NCBI RefSeq assembly: GCF_000714815.1
Contig: NZ_JMIH01000015.1
Span: 124,001 to 188,000 of the forward strand
Reading direction: 5' to 3'
From: Anditalea andensis
GTDB taxonomy: Bacteria > Bacteroidota > Bacteroidia > Cytophagales > Cyclobacteriaceae
Length of the DNA: 64,000 nucleotides
Shown: one piece after another, positions 17,120 through 27,106 of the stretch
Layout of the letters: each line of letters begins with the position of its first letter
Position numbering within the stretch: position 1 is the stretch's first letter
Made by a program: the position numbers and the translations under genes
Notes under the pieces: generated by a model
What the model saw: the letters and a program-made list of their open reading frames with translations, nothing else
The model's database searches: none
What the model was told of the DNA's origin: nothing

Positions 17120-19633
17120 ATGGCAGGCAAACTGTCACAATGTCTTTATATGAATAATTTCGGAAATCAATTATACCAATCAATAATGTTAGGCGACTAT
17201 GCGGGGGAGGGAGACCTTATCCAACTGATCACAGATGATGAAGACGATGAGCAGATTCTGCAGGAAAACTATTCTGAGCAGATACCTATTTTGTCTGTTC
17301 GTAACACTGTATTATTTCCTGGAGTAGTAATACCGATTACTGTAGGCAGACAGAGGTCAATTAAACTGGTCAAAAAAGCTCAAAAAGGAGATAAATTAAT
17401 AGGAGTCTGTGCTCAGATCAGCCCAAATAATGATGATCCAGGATGGGATGATATCTATCAGGTGGGCACATTGGCCAAAATCATCAAAATGATAGTTTTG
17501 CCTGACGGCAATACCACTATTATAATCCAAGGCAAAAAAAGATTTAAGATTACAGAGCAAATAGCGGATGATCCTTACTTTATAGCCAAAGTTGATTATC
17601 TGGAAGAAAATTTCCCTGAAGGGAATAAAAAAATAGAGGCATTGGAAGAGTCTTTGAAGGAGGCTGCGGCCAAGATTCTTCATCTTAATCCTGAAATCCC
17701 GAGAGAAGCTCAGGTGGCTCTAGATAATATAGACAATACACCATTCCTTACGCACTTTCTATCTTCAAATATAAATGCTCCTGTAGAACCTAAGCAGCGT
17801 CTCCTTGAAATAAATGATGGTATAGAGCGGGCCACGCTCTTACTGGAATTTATGATGAAGGACATTCAGATGCTGGAACTGAAAAGCGAGATACATAAAA
17901 AAGTTCATACCGATATTGATCAGCAGCAAAGGGACTATTTTCTCCGACAGCAAATGAAAGTGCTGCAGACAGAGCTGGGCGAAGAAGGGCCTGAAAAAGA
18001 AGTAGAAGACCTAAGGGCAAAGGGGCTGAAAAAAAATTGGCCCAAAGAAGTGGCTAAACATTTTGAAAAGGAGCTGGATAAAATCTTAAGGATCAATCCT
18101 GCTGCAGCTGAGTATCCCATTGCGCTGAACTATGCAGAATTGTTGGTAGAAATGCCGTGGAATGAATTTACCACAGATAATTTTGATCTGAAAAGGGCCA
18201 AAGCCATCCTTGACAAAGATCATCATGGACTGGAGAAGGTCAAGGAAAGGATCATAGAATATCTGGCGGTATTAAAACTGAAAAATGATCTGAAGGGGCC
18301 TATCTTATGTCTGTACGGACCTCCAGGAGTAGGCAAAACATCTTTGGGAAAATCGATAGCGCGAGCGCTAGGCCGAAAGTATATCAGAATGTCCTTAGGT
18401 GGGCTGCATGATGAAGCGGAGATCAGAGGACATAGAAAGACTTACGTCGGAGCCATGCCTGGAAAGATCATCCAGAATATGAAAAAGGTGAAGACTTCAA
18501 ACCCCGTATTTGTGCTGGATGAGATAGATAAATTATCTTCTGACTTTAGAGGTGATCCTTCATCCGCTTTCTTGGAAGTCTTGGATCCAGAGCAGAACAA
18601 TGCCTTTAATGATAACTATCTGGAAGTAGAATATGATCTGTCCAAAGTCCTGTTTATAGCTACAGCCAATTCATTGGAGAGTATTCAGCCAGCATTAAGA
18701 GACAGGATGGAAATCATTGAGGTGACGGGCTATACGTTAGAAGAGAAAGTCGAGATAGCCAAGAAGCACCTGATTCCAAAGCAAAGGAAAGAGCATGGGC
18801 TTAAAGGAAAAGATATCACTTTTGATGCTAAATCAATAGTGAAAATAGTAGAGGATTATACCCGTGAGTCCGGTGTGAGAAATCTGGAAAGGATGATAGG
18901 TAAGGTAGTCCGTAATATAGCCAAATCCATAGCTATGGAAGAAGTGCACAATAAGAAAATCACTCCTGCCATGGTCCGTGAAATATTGGGAGGAGAGGTG
19001 TTTGATAAAGAAATCTATCAGGACAATGGAGTGGCCGGAGTTGTTACAGGTTTGGCCTGGACATCTGTAGGAGGAGAAATTCTATTTATAGAAAGTGCTC
19101 TGAGTAAAGGTAAAGGAAAGTTAACGTTATCGGGGCAATTGGGAGATGTGATGAAAGAGTCTGCTATGACCGCGATATCGTATTTGAAATCAAAAGCTGA
19201 TAAATGGGATATAGATCACCGCGTTTTTGACCAATATGATCTTCACATACACGTGCCTGCCGGAGCGGTACCTAAAGACGGGCCTTCGGCTGGTATCACG
19301 ATGCTGACAGCTTTGGCTTCACTATACACCCAGAGAAAAGTCAAAGGCAAATTAGCCATGACCGGGGAGATTACGCTTCGAGGTAAGGTAATGCCGGTAG
19401 GAGGTATTAAAGAGAAAATACTGGCAGCCCGAAGGGCAGGATTGACAGAGATTATCCTTTGCAATAGGAATAAGAAGGACATTGAGGAAATTGACCAGCA
19501 TTATCTGGAAGGTATGAAATTCCATTTTGTGGAGAGTGTAGATGAAGTCCTACACATAGCCCTCACTGATGAGAAAGTAGAAGACCCCATTCATTTTCAT
19601 TTTGAAAATGATCATAAGGTATTAGAAAATTAA
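17120..19633 (+). CDS. lon: ATP-dependent protease La (Lon)
   Basis: LonA-type AAA+ protease of up to 837 aa that degrades misfolded and regulatory proteins in the cytoplasm. It has an N-terminal LAN domain ('[20 protein letters not shown]'), a coiled-coil region, Walker [10 protein letters not shown] near residue 400, and the S16 domain with the Ser of '[10 protein letters not shown]' near residue 723; the partner Lys lies further on. In-frame ATGs at 17120, 17150 and 17186 compete. Start at 17186 ([14 protein letters not shown]) resembles the usual start of relatives, so the first 22 residues may not be translated. It is followed by its own hairpin and then by hslU. Confidence 0.96.
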   Translation: MAGKLSQCLYMNNFGNQLYQSIMLGDYAGEGDLIQLITDDEDDEQILQENYSEQIPILSVRNTVLFPGVVIPITVGRQRSIKLVKKAQKGDKLIGVCAQISPNNDDPGWDDIYQVGTLAKIIKMIVLPDGNTTIIIQGKKRFKITEQIADDPYFIAKVDYLEENFPEGNKKIEALEESLKEAAAKILHLNPEIPREAQVALDNIDNTPFLTHFLSSNINAPVEPKQRLLEINDGIERATLLLEFMMKDIQMLELKSEIHKKVHTDIDQQQRDYFLRQQMKVLQTELGEEGPEKEVEDLRAKGLKKNWPKEVAKHFEKELDKILRINPAAAEYPIALNYAELLVEMPWNEFTTDNFDLKRAKAILDKDHHGLEKVKERIIEYLAVLKLKNDLKGPILCLYGPPGVGKTSLGKSIARALGRKYIRMSLGGLHDEAEIRGHRKTYVGAMPGKIIQNMKKVKTSNPVFVLDEIDKLSSDFRGDPSSAFLEVLDPEQNNAFNDNYLEVEYDLSKVLFIATANSLESIQPALRDRMEIIEVTGYTLEEKVEIAKKHLIPKQRKEHGLKGKDITFDAKSIVKIVEDYTRESGVRNLERMIGKVVRNIAKSIAMEEVHNKKITPAMVREILGGEVFDKEIYQDNGVAGVVTGLAWTSVGGEILFIESALSKGKGKLTLSGQLGDVMKESAMTAISYLKSKADKWDIDHRVFDQYDLHIHVPAGAVPKDGPSAGITMLTALASLYTQRKVKGKLAMTGEITLRGKVMPVGGIKEKILAARRAGLTEIILCNRNKKDIEEIDQHYLEGMKFHFVESVDEVLHIALTDEKVEDPIHFHFENDHKVLEN

Positions 19634-19641
19634 GATTTAAA

Positions 19642-19665
19642 AAGGGATGCTTGATAGCATCCCTT
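19642..19665 (+). terminator. Terminator after lon
   Basis: AAGGGATGCT (19642-19651) pairs perfectly with AGCATCCCTT (19656-19665) around a TGAT loop, followed by ATTTAATATT. It lies 8 nt after the lon stop. The U-run is interrupted, so some read-through to hslU is possible. Confidence 0.8.
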
Positions 19666-19724
19666 ATTTAATATTCCCGTAATTAACTGGGAAGTAATGA
19701 TATTTAAGAACCATAAAATTTACC

Positions 19725-21119
19725 ATGGATAATTTAAAACACTTAACACCTAAGCAGATTGTAGCAGAACTTGATAAATATATCATAGGTCAGCATGATG
19801 CTAAAAGGAATGTAGCTATAGCCCTTAGGAATAGGATCAGGAGACTGATGGTAAAATCAGACCTTCAGAAAGATATAGTCCCCAATAATATACTAATGAT
19901 AGGTTCTACGGGTGTGGGTAAAACGGAAATAGCAAGAAGGCTAGCCAAAATTGCCAATGCTCCTTTTACCAAGGTAGAAGCCTCTAAATTTACCGAAGTG
20001 GGATATGTAGGTAGAGATGTGGAAAGTATGGTGAGGGATTTGGTGGAGCAATCTGTAAATCTTGTAAAATCTACAAAGAATGAAGAGGTAAAAGAGAAAG
20101 CCACTATCATAGTTGAAGACCTTATCTTAGATATACTTATCCCTCCTGTCAAAGGGCAATCATTTTCCGGAGCAGGATCCCAGGGTAGTTTTAATCCAGA
20201 TAATGCTTCTGAGCAGGAGCTCAATGAAAAGACACGGGAAAAGTTTAGAGATAAGCTAAAGAACGGTGAACTGGAAGACAGAAAAATAGAAATCAATGTC
20301 AAACAATCATCTCCTCTTGGAGTCGGGATGATAGGCAATGGTATGATGGACGATGCCAGTATGGCAGGCCTCCAGGATATGATCAGTGGCATGATGCCTA
20401 AAAAGACAAAGAAAAGAAAACTAACCATTGCTGAGGCCCGTAAAGTCCTGATGGAAGAAGAGGCTTCTAAACTTATAGACTTCGATGAAGTGAAAGAGGA
20501 AGCTATTCGTTTGGCGGAAAACAACGGGATTATATTTATAGACGAAATAGACAAGATAGCTAAAAGTGGCAAAGGTGGGGGCGGTGGTCCAGATGTAAGT
20601 AGGGAAGGGGTACAGCGAGACCTATTGCCAATAGTGGAAGGCAGCTCAGTCAATACCAAATATGGCATCATTAACACAGATCACATCCTGTTTATAGCTG
20701 CTGGCGCCTTCCATGTAAGCAAGCCCTCGGATTTAATACCTGAACTTCAAGGTAGGTTCCCTATCAGGGTAGAGTTAAGCAGTTTGACTGAAGAAGATTT
20801 TTATAAGATCCTTCGAGAACCAAAAAATGCACTTTCAAAGCAATACATTGCCCTTTTTGAAGCTGAAGAAGTTTACTTGGAATATACAGATGATGCGTTA
20901 CAGGAAATAGCCAGGCTGGCCTTTCAGATAAATGAAGAAGTAGAGAACATAGGGGCCAGACGGCTACAAACTGTAATGGTTCATTTATTGAATGATTTCT
21001 TGTTTGATGTGCCTGATACTATTCAGGCAAATTCTAAAATCATGATCACAAAAGAGATGGTGACAGATAGATTAAGTACATTAGTTAAAAACAGAGATCT
21101 TTCTCAATATATTCTATAA
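19725..21119 (+). CDS. hslU: ATP-dependent protease ATPase subunit HslU
   Basis: AAA+ unfoldase of 464 aa that feeds substrates to the HslV peptidase. It has Walker A GSTGVGKT at residues 60-67, the HslU start 'LTPKQIVAELDKYIIGQ', the inserted I-domain (about residues 110-240, ending near 'KKTKKRKLTIAEARKVL'), Walker B 'GIIFIDEIDKIA' and the C-terminal 'NIGARRLQTVMVHLL'. hslV is usually adjacent in many phyla, but no hslV is in this window, so the peptidase must be elsewhere in the genome. Only a weak terminator separates it from lon, and a strong one follows. Confidence 0.96.
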   Translation: MDNLKHLTPKQIVAELDKYIIGQHDAKRNVAIALRNRIRRLMVKSDLQKDIVPNNILMIGSTGVGKTEIARRLAKIANAPFTKVEASKFTEVGYVGRDVESMVRDLVEQSVNLVKSTKNEEVKEKATIIVEDLILDILIPPVKGQSFSGAGSQGSFNPDNASEQELNEKTREKFRDKLKNGELEDRKIEINVKQSSPLGVGMIGNGMMDDASMAGLQDMISGMMPKKTKKRKLTIAEARKVLMEEEASKLIDFDEVKEEAIRLAENNGIIFIDEIDKIAKSGKGGGGGPDVSREGVQRDLLPIVEGSSVNTKYGIINTDHILFIAAGAFHVSKPSDLIPELQGRFPIRVELSSLTEEDFYKILREPKNALSKQYIALFEAEEVYLEYTDDALQEIARLAFQINEEVENIGARRLQTVMVHLLNDFLFDVPDTIQANSKIMITKEMVTDRLSTLVKNRDLSQYIL

Positions 21120-21251
21120 TTTCATCTGTTTATATTTTGATTTTTAATGGGCAGATGGAATCTCTCAATGTTTATAATCATCCCGGTGTGTTAAGGATAC
21201 TTCATGCTCGATTTCATATGACAAAATTCAATATTCTTATATAGAATAATT

Positions 21252-21281
21252 AAACAGCTCGGATATTTTTTCGAGCTGTTT
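21252..21281 (+). terminator. Terminator after hslU
   Basis: AAACAGCTCG (21252-21261) and CGAGCTGTTT (21272-21281) form a perfect 10-bp stem followed by GTTTTTC. It lies 133 nt after the hslU stop. The rest of the 21120-21428 gap holds nothing else I can support. Confidence 0.8.
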
Positions 21282-21428
21282 GTTTTTCTATATTATAAGC
21301 ATGTTATAAGTCCTAACACAGGAGGATACCGTTGCGATAGTTTTTAAGGCGATAAAAAAAAGCATGCAGATTTTCTTCCCAACCTTAGGTTCAAAACTTA
21401 GATAACCTAAAACATACAAGACACAAAG

Positions 21429-22160
21429 ATGAAAAAAAACTTATATATCGTCACCGGAAGCAGTAAAGGCCTGGGCAAAGGGCTGGTCCATGTATTATTA
21501 AGAGATGAACACCATGAAGTCGTGGGAATATCACGGACTGGACTTGATTTACAGCTCACAAACTATATAGATTTGCGTATAGATTTGGCTGATACACAAT
21601 CACTGATAGATAAATTGCCTGAAATATATCTAGAAAAGGATTATGCGAAGATAGTATTGATCAACAATGCAGGATGGATAGGCCAGATAGGCCCCCTTGG
21701 CAGGTTAGATCCTAAAGGTATATGGGACATCCATGCGGTAAACGTCATAGCTCCAGCGTTGCTTATAAATGCTTTTATCCGCACATATCAAAATCATCCC
21801 GCTGAAAAGATTGTTGTCAATATGAGTTCGGGAGCAGCCGAAAAAAACATTGACGGATGGTCTGGCTATGGAAGTTCCAAAGCAGCTCTAAACCGTATGT
21901 CACAAATAGCACAGGAAGAAAGTGTTCTAAATAATTACGGAATAAAATATTTTGCCCTTTCTCCAGGAATAATAGACTCACCTATGCAGGAATCCATAAG
22001 ATCCGCGGATCCGTCTGATTTCAGTAAAGTAGGTGTTTTTCGAGACTATAAAAACAGCCAACAGCTAGCTAGTCCAGAAGATGTAGCTGAGAAAGTTGTA
22101 TATCTTATCGACCATGTAGAGAGATTTAACGATGTGCTTCAGGATGTTCGTAAGTTTTGA
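21429..22160 (+). CDS. SDR-family oxidoreductase (sepiapterin-reductase-like)
   Basis: Short-chain dehydrogenase/reductase of 243 aa. The NAD(P) loop is 'TGSSKGLGKGL' at residues 9-19, the structural 'NNAGWIGQIGP' follows, and the catalytic Ser and Y-x3-K are in 'VNMSSGAAEKN' and 'YGSSKAAL'. The sequence is closest in style to sepiapterin reductase or benzil reductase relatives; the substrate cannot be told. The 3' end overlaps the convergent phosphatase gene by 22 bp. Confidence 0.85.
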   Translation: MKKNLYIVTGSSKGLGKGLVHVLLRDEHHEVVGISRTGLDLQLTNYIDLRIDLADTQSLIDKLPEIYLEKDYAKIVLINNAGWIGQIGPLGRLDPKGIWDIHAVNVIAPALLINAFIRTYQNHPAEKIVVNMSSGAAEKNIDGWSGYGSSKAALNRMSQIAQEESVLNNYGIKYFALSPGIIDSPMQESIRSADPSDFSKVGVFRDYKNSQQLASPEDVAEKVVYLIDHVERFNDVLQDVRKF

Positions 22161-22648
22161 ATATTATTTTTAGGAAAGTCATAAAACCAGTGTTCCGCTT
22201 TGTCCTTATGAATTTCTGACCATTTATTTACTTTTAAATTAAACCCATATTGTCCAGCGGTGGGCAGGTTGTCAATTTCTCCACCTAGCATCCATATCAA
22301 TTCATTAAACCCTGGATTATGGCCATATAGAAAGACAATATTGATATGGTCTGAAATCATCTGGAGGTGTTCCAAAATTGTATTTGCACTGGCGTGAAAT
22401 AAAGATGCGTGCTGCTCAATTTTTTCTTTGTTTATTCCTAATATATCAAAGGTAAAAAAAGCAGTATCCCTTGCTCGTTTAGCATCAGAGGACAGGGCCA
22501 GATCAGGTTTTATGGAGCGGGATAATAACCTTCTCGCCATCTCTTTTGTGTTTATTAAACCTCTGGCTGCAAGTGGCCTATCATGGTCAGATAGATAAGG
22601 GTCTTCCCAAGAAGATTTTCCATGACGGCATATTAAAATTTTTTTCAT
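22139..22648 (-). CDS. Histidine phosphatase family protein (SixA-like)
   Basis: Phosphoglycerate-mutase-fold phosphatase of about 169 aa. The catalytic RHG motif is in 'ILICRHGKSSWED', and the second His in 'NIVFLYGHNPGFNEL'. 'DHDRPLAARGL' is typical of SixA-type phosphohistidine phosphatases. An ATG at 22660 would add four residues; I prefer 22648 (MKKILICRHG). It runs convergent to the SDR gene and shares its last 22 bp. The physiological substrate is not evident. Confidence 0.85.
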   Translation of the reverse strand: MKKILICRHGKSSWEDPYLSDHDRPLAARGLINTKEMARRLLSRSIKPDLALSSDAKRARDTAFFTFDILGINKEKIEQHASLFHASANTILEHLQMISDHINIVFLYGHNPGFNELIWMLGGEIDNLPTAGQYGFNLKVNKWSEIHKDKAEHWFYDFPKNNIQNLRTS

Positions 22649-22735
22649 ATAATTTTTCATAAGTTAAATTTTTCTTGTACTTTAACATATATATTTACAT
22701 TAATTATTCTTTTAACCACATACCGCTATTATATT

Positions 22736-22927
22736 ATGCTTACCGGAACAATTAAATTTTACAATGATTCTAAGGGTTTTGGATTCATCATCGATGACCA
22801 ATCTCAAAGTGACGTTTTCGTTCATGCTACTGGTTTAGTAGATAAAGTCGCTCAAAATGACAAAGTATATTTTGATCTAAAAGAAGGAAAGAAAGGCCCG
22901 AATGCTATCAATGTTAAGAAAGTCTGA
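22736..22927 (+). CDS. Cold-shock protein (CspA family)
   Basis: Single cold-shock domain of 63 aa that binds single-stranded RNA and DNA. The RNP1 motif KGFGFI and RNP2 motif VFVHATGL are intact. The gene is monocistronic with a terminator 23 nt after the stop. The leader since the divergent sixA start is only about 90 nt, shorter than the long thermosensing leaders of enterobacterial cspA. Confidence 0.95.
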   Translation: MLTGTIKFYNDSKGFGFIIDDQSQSDVFVHATGLVDKVAQNDKVYFDLKEGKKGPNAINVKKV

Positions 22928-22949
22928 TCAAAGCATTGAAAACTGGTAA

Positions 22950-22983
22950 AAAGGAGCCTATATTCTTATAAGGTTCCTTTTTT
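22950..22983 (+). terminator. Terminator after the csp gene
   Basis: AAAAAGGAGCCTA pairs with TAAGGTTCCTTTTT, including G-U pairs, around a short AT loop, and runs into T9. The remainder of the gap to 23241 is AT-rich with no other feature. Confidence 0.85.
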
Positions 22984-23241
22984 TTTACTCAGGAAGTTTT
23001 TTGATTTTATAATATTTGGCTTTATGTTTTTTAACCGAATATTATTCTTTTTAATTTTAAATCTGTATTAAATTTGTAAATTTTAATATAAAGATCAAAG
23101 CGAAACGGGATTGAATATTAAGAGGGTCATGTATTAAAGAAATAATGCTGTCATGTTCTTAAACTGTCTTTTTGCCAGAAGTCAAATCACAAATTAAAAT
23201 AGATAGCTTAGCTAGTTAACATCTCCAAAGAATATTTCATA

Positions 23242-24086
23242 TTAAAATATCCTATATTTAATTCCTATATTCGTACCTAAACTATTAAAAAATGTTGTAT
23301 TGGTTAATTCGTCAGCAGGTGCGTTTTCATTTATGTTTGGATTAGTTCTTGGGTTATTGCTAGATGGTGTCAATTCATTTACATAATTTGTTTCTATGTT
23401 ATACCGGTTCAGTTGGGGAAGCGCATCATTACCATTTACACTATATGATGTCACTAGGCTGCTTTGCCTTTGTATAGCCAGATGAATAGCTTCTACCTCG
23501 GCAAATATATACATCCTTTCGTATAAACGGTATTGAGCCCCTAGCGTACCTGAATACCCTACACCAAATTTTCCCTTTATCTCTTCGGTCTGCAATGTTT
23601 GCGTTCATTAGTAGTAAAGGTACCCGGAATATCATATTTCACAGTGGTCACACCTCCTAGGGGGAGTACCAGACCTACTCGAGAATAAGCACTTAGGTCC
23701 AGATCTCTATTCGTAGAAAAAACAATAGCTGGATTTAGCCGCGCTTGTCTGGTCTGGCCACTGACGTTTGCCATTTCACTATTGGCTAAGATTTGTGAAA
23801 CTACCCTTTGTTCACCTATGAGATAATTGAAGCCTAGATCTGCACCGACAAAATTATTGATCATGTATCCAGCTCTAACAGTCAGCGGAACTCCTGCACC
23901 TAGTTCACTGCGGGTGTTTTTTATATTTAAAAGATTGCCATTAGGTCCCAGGGTAACGATTTCACCCCCCTGACCGGCCGATGTAGGGAAGGTGTATCCT
24001 CCTCCTACCTGAAAATAGGCATGTTGTCCAAGGCAGGAGAGGCTGATCAAGAAGATCGGAAGTAGGATGATAAATTTATTGTTCAT
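23242..24086 (-). pseudogene. Outer-membrane beta-barrel protein, frameshifted
   Basis: Two minus-strand frames together make one porin-family (OprF/OmpW-like) protein. The first (24086 to 23577) has a signal peptide (MNNKFIILLPIFLISLSCLG) and barrel strands such as 'AGYMINNFVGADLGFNYLIG'. The second (from about 23595 to 23242) continues with 'KGKFGVGYSGTLGAQYRLYE' and ends 'NSLGTNIGIKYRIF', a normal barrel terminus. They overlap out of frame around 23595-23607, so a single indel there breaks the gene. A sequencing error is possible. The intact product would be about 275 aa and would sit in the outer membrane. Function is unknown. Confidence 0.75.
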
Positions 24087-24209
24087 TATGCAATTCCATT
24101 TTATGAATTACTAAAATATAGAATTAATACTATAAAAATTTATATAAAACCAATTAAGTTTAAAACAATAAATCTGTTTTGGTTTTATTATGGGTTATAT
24201 ATCAAATGG

Positions 24210-24860
24210 TCAGCGTTTTGTAAAATCATAGATTATAGTTAGAGCCGGGTCAGTGGACATTCCACCTGGGTTTAATCCTGGTTCGTTTTCAGGTATGTCT
24301 ATTCCTAATTTATTAAAATATGTCACCCAAATATCAAACGGCTCCATGGTATCTGGATCCATAAATGTCATAGGATAAATCTGAAATACAGGGATGCCTT
24401 CATTAGCTTTTTGGAGAGATAAATGGATCAGTTCAGAGCAATAATAGGCGTCATTATTTAAATCAAAGTAGGCATCGTAGGGTTTTCCTTCCAATGAGGA
24501 TGCATGCACCAAAGCATCCTGGATTAGGTGGCGATATTTTGCTTTGAGCCTTCCCACTATTATTTTTGGGTTGCCATTTACATCCATATCCCTGTTAAGA
24601 AAATCCTCGAGAGGTGTTTTGCTCACACCTTTAGAAATAGCTTCTAATACATACCATTCGCCATTTTCATTTGTCAATATACCATTATGGGAAAAATCCC
24701 TTCCCTGATAACCTACCGTTACTTTTCTGATGGCTTCACAAAAATCCCCGCAATCTCCATCCTGAAATAGAATATCTCCTTCCGACCATTCTAAACCGGA
24801 TGTATGTTTACTACCAAATAATATAAGAAAACATGATATTAATATATATAAACCATGCAT
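24210..24860 (-). CDS. YiiX/YebB-like permuted papain-fold cysteine hydrolase
   Basis: Exported protein of 216 aa with a signal segment (MHGLYILISCFLILFGS). It belongs to the permuted NlpC/P60 (DUF830, YiiX-like) group: the His is in 'GRDFSHNGIL' and the catalytic Cys in 'NNDAYYCSELIHL', in the permuted His-before-Cys order. Relatives act on amide or peptide bonds in the envelope, or on lipids; the substrate here is not known. Its start lies 2 bp after the end of the small membrane protein gene, so the two are co-transcribed. Confidence 0.8.
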   Translation of the reverse strand: MHGLYILISCFLILFGSKHTSGLEWSEGDILFQDGDCGDFCEAIRKVTVGYQGRDFSHNGILTNENGEWYVLEAISKGVSKTPLEDFLNRDMDVNGNPKIIVGRLKAKYRHLIQDALVHASSLEGKPYDAYFDLNNDAYYCSELIHLSLQKANEGIPVFQIYPMTFMDPDTMEPFDIWVTYFNKLGIDIPENEPGLNPGGMSTDPALTIIYDFTKR

Positions 24861-24862
24861 AC

Positions 24863-25153
24863 CTAAACAGCTAGAAAGAAAAACAATAGAGAGACAGCGA
24901 GGACTAAGGTCATTTTTTTTGCTTTTTCCTTTGTTTCTTCTTTTATTTTCCGTTTTCGCATGACTAATACAGCTATACTCATAGCCAAGAGCTGTGCCGC
25001 TAATCCTGCCCCATGGACCACGGTAATGATGCCTGTAGGGGCAAAGGGGCTGTAATTTTGGTAAAGGGCAATAAGACTAAGGATAATTCCCACTAGACCA
25101 ATGGTAAAGGACCTTTGGAGTAAAGCCCCCTCGTTTTTATCAAAATATTTCAT
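24863..25153 (-). CDS. Small membrane protein of unknown function
   Basis: Hydrophobic protein of 96 aa with three predicted membrane segments ('SFTIGLVGIILSLIALY', 'IITVVHGAGLAAQLLAMSIA', 'MTLVLAVSLLFFFLAV') and a charged Lys/Glu loop between the last two. I do not recognise a family. It is the first gene of a two-gene unit with the YiiX-like hydrolase, so it may help place or regulate that enzyme (inference). Confidence 0.7.
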   Translation of the reverse strand: MKYFDKNEGALLQRSFTIGLVGIILSLIALYQNYSPFAPTGIITVVHGAGLAAQLLAMSIAVLVMRKRKIKEETKEKAKKMTLVLAVSLLFFFLAV

Positions 25154-25286
25154 TTTTTATATAGTTTTTAATGACCATAACTTGTCCTGTACCGAAATTG
25201 GACGTGGGGTCGCGCAGAAGTGATCATCAAATTGGTGAGAAGACTTCGTCCTGACGGAATCTATTTGTTAAGCTTTTGGTGTCGTC

Positions 25287-26999
25287 CTATTGTACTTTTC
25301 CTATGCTTGCTTTTCTGTTATTGAAGTAGGAAGAAATCTCAGTAAGAGACATTGCATTTAAGGTCATTTCTTTTGTCAATCCCCCTTTTCTTCCGACCAA
25401 TACGCCATATTTCATATGGGCAAAATCCACTTTGTCATGAGCATCAGGATTGATGGATAATTTTATACCTTGGCTGATCGCATAGTGAACCCAGCGCCAG
25501 TCCAGGTCCAGTCTCCAAGGGTTAGCATTGATTTCTATCACTACATTGTGCAGGGCACAGGCATCTATAATGGCTTTGTGATCGATAGGGTATCCATCTC
25601 GTCTCAGCAGCAGTCTTCCTGTAGGATGGCCTAGCATAGTAGTATAAGGGTTCTCTATTGCCTTTATTAATCGGGTAGTTGCTTTTTTCTTGTCCATATT
25701 CAGGATGCTGTGAATGGATGCCACAATGAAGTCAAAACTGGCCAATACATCATCAGGGTAGTCCAGGCTACCATCACCCAGTATGTCACTTTCAATTCCG
25801 GAAAATATTTTAAATGGTGCCATTGCTTCATTTAAAGCTTTGATTTCCGATTGCTGTTTTGTCACTTTATCTATATCAAGTCCTCCGGCGTATATTGCCG
25901 TACGGCTGTGGTCTGATATCCCAAGATATTCATACCCCATCGATTGACAGTATTCAGCCATTGCTCTTAAGGTATGTTTGCCATCGCTGTATGTACTATG
26001 GTTATGGAGTACACCTTTAAGATCACTTTCTTTCAAAAGAACAGGAAGCTTATTGTCCTTTGCCAAATCTATTTCAAAAAAACCTTCTCTGAGTTCAGGT
26101 ACAATATATTGTAGTCCGGCTGCTTCATATGCTTCTTGCTCTGTGCCAAAAGGCCTGCTACGGAAGACCGTTGCCAGTGGCGTTTGATCTTTGGCCAAGG
26201 CATGAAGATGAGCCCTGCTCGATGTACGGATAAGGAGCTCATTTATAAATTTATTTTCGTGAATAAAGTGAATTACTATTTTTATCTCCGGACTAATGAG
26301 CTGTCCTCTCCATGTGTAGGGGGAGGAACTTTTTTTATCATGGATCAAATAACTTTCCTTATTGATCAACATGATGGCATAAGGGGTATCATTACTTTTG
26401 ACAATCCACTCCACAGTTTCAATAATCTCGGCATTTCTGGCGAATTCACCTACTGTCTTAATATTTCCTTCCCCAAATACAGCTTCCAGCTTTAGCTTCA
26501 AATCCGATATAGCATGGTCCACCTGACCGTATAGCCATTTCCCTTTATTGGCATCGCGGAAGTTTAATGAGGCTATAATCGTTTCCTGCGTTTTTACACC
26601 AAATCCCTTTATAGCAGCTACCTGGCCTGATTGGCAAGCTTCCAGGAGTTCATGTGTAGATGTAATGCCTAACTGCTGCCAAAGCGTCCTGATTTTTTTA
26701 GGCCCCAACCCTTTGATTTCCATCACTTCTAGCAGGCCCTCAGGGGTCTGCGCTATCAGCTCTTCCAGATAGGGAAAGGTTCCTGTATCCAAAAGTGCCT
26801 TTAACACTTCAGCTATACTTTTGCCGATACCATTTATATCCTGGAAATTTTCAGGGTCAGTTTCTTCCAGACTGATATCACCTCTGTCGATGGTGTTGAG
26901 TGCAGACTGGTAGCTACGGATTTTAAATGGATTGGCTTCATGCAGCTCCATAAGCTGTATGGCCAGCTTCAGTTTTTTAATGATACTTTTATTATCCAA
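25287..26999 (-). CDS. PolX-like protein with degenerate polymerase core and intact PHP domain
   Basis: Protein of 570 aa with PolX architecture: helix-hairpin-helix N terminus (about residues 1-145, 'DINGIGKSIAEVL', 'EIKGLGPKKIRTLW'), the family-X nucleotidyltransferase region (about 155-320) and a C-terminal PHP phosphoesterase (about 328-560). The PHP metal ligands are present ('LHNHSTYSDG' at 331-340, 'ISDHSRT', 'GHPTGR', 'EINANPWRLD', 'NPDAHDKVDF'). The polymerase motif, usually GSxRR...DxD, reads GEFARNAEIIETVEWIV at 184-200, and the third Asp position is His ('IVIHFIH'). It should therefore be a nuclease or phosphatase rather than a polymerase (inference). Confidence 0.85.
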   Translation of the reverse strand: MDNKSIIKKLKLAIQLMELHEANPFKIRSYQSALNTIDRGDISLEETDPENFQDINGIGKSIAEVLKALLDTGTFPYLEELIAQTPEGLLEVMEIKGLGPKKIRTLWQQLGITSTHELLEACQSGQVAAIKGFGVKTQETIIASLNFRDANKGKWLYGQVDHAISDLKLKLEAVFGEGNIKTVGEFARNAEIIETVEWIVKSNDTPYAIMLINKESYLIHDKKSSSPYTWRGQLISPEIKIVIHFIHENKFINELLIRTSSRAHLHALAKDQTPLATVFRSRPFGTEQEAYEAAGLQYIVPELREGFFEIDLAKDNKLPVLLKESDLKGVLHNHSTYSDGKHTLRAMAEYCQSMGYEYLGISDHSRTAIYAGGLDIDKVTKQQSEIKALNEAMAPFKIFSGIESDILGDGSLDYPDDVLASFDFIVASIHSILNMDKKKATTRLIKAIENPYTTMLGHPTGRLLLRRDGYPIDHKAIIDACALHNVVIEINANPWRLDLDWRWVHYAISQGIKLSINPDAHDKVDFAHMKYGVLVGRKGGLTKEMTLNAMSLTEISSYFNNRKASIGKVQ

Positions 27000-27106
27000 A
27001 ACAGATTAATTTTCATAGTCAGAAAGGACAAATGTCCGCATTTTAACTTTCATAATAAAATCCTATCCTGTATCTTAAAGGACTATTTAGGCTTAAATGT
27101 TTAAAA

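Noticed and set aside
19865-20677. 270-codon open frame on the minus strand
   Set aside because: It is antisense to hslU, with a Ser/Leu/Ile-rich translation typical of a reverse frame of a conserved gene.
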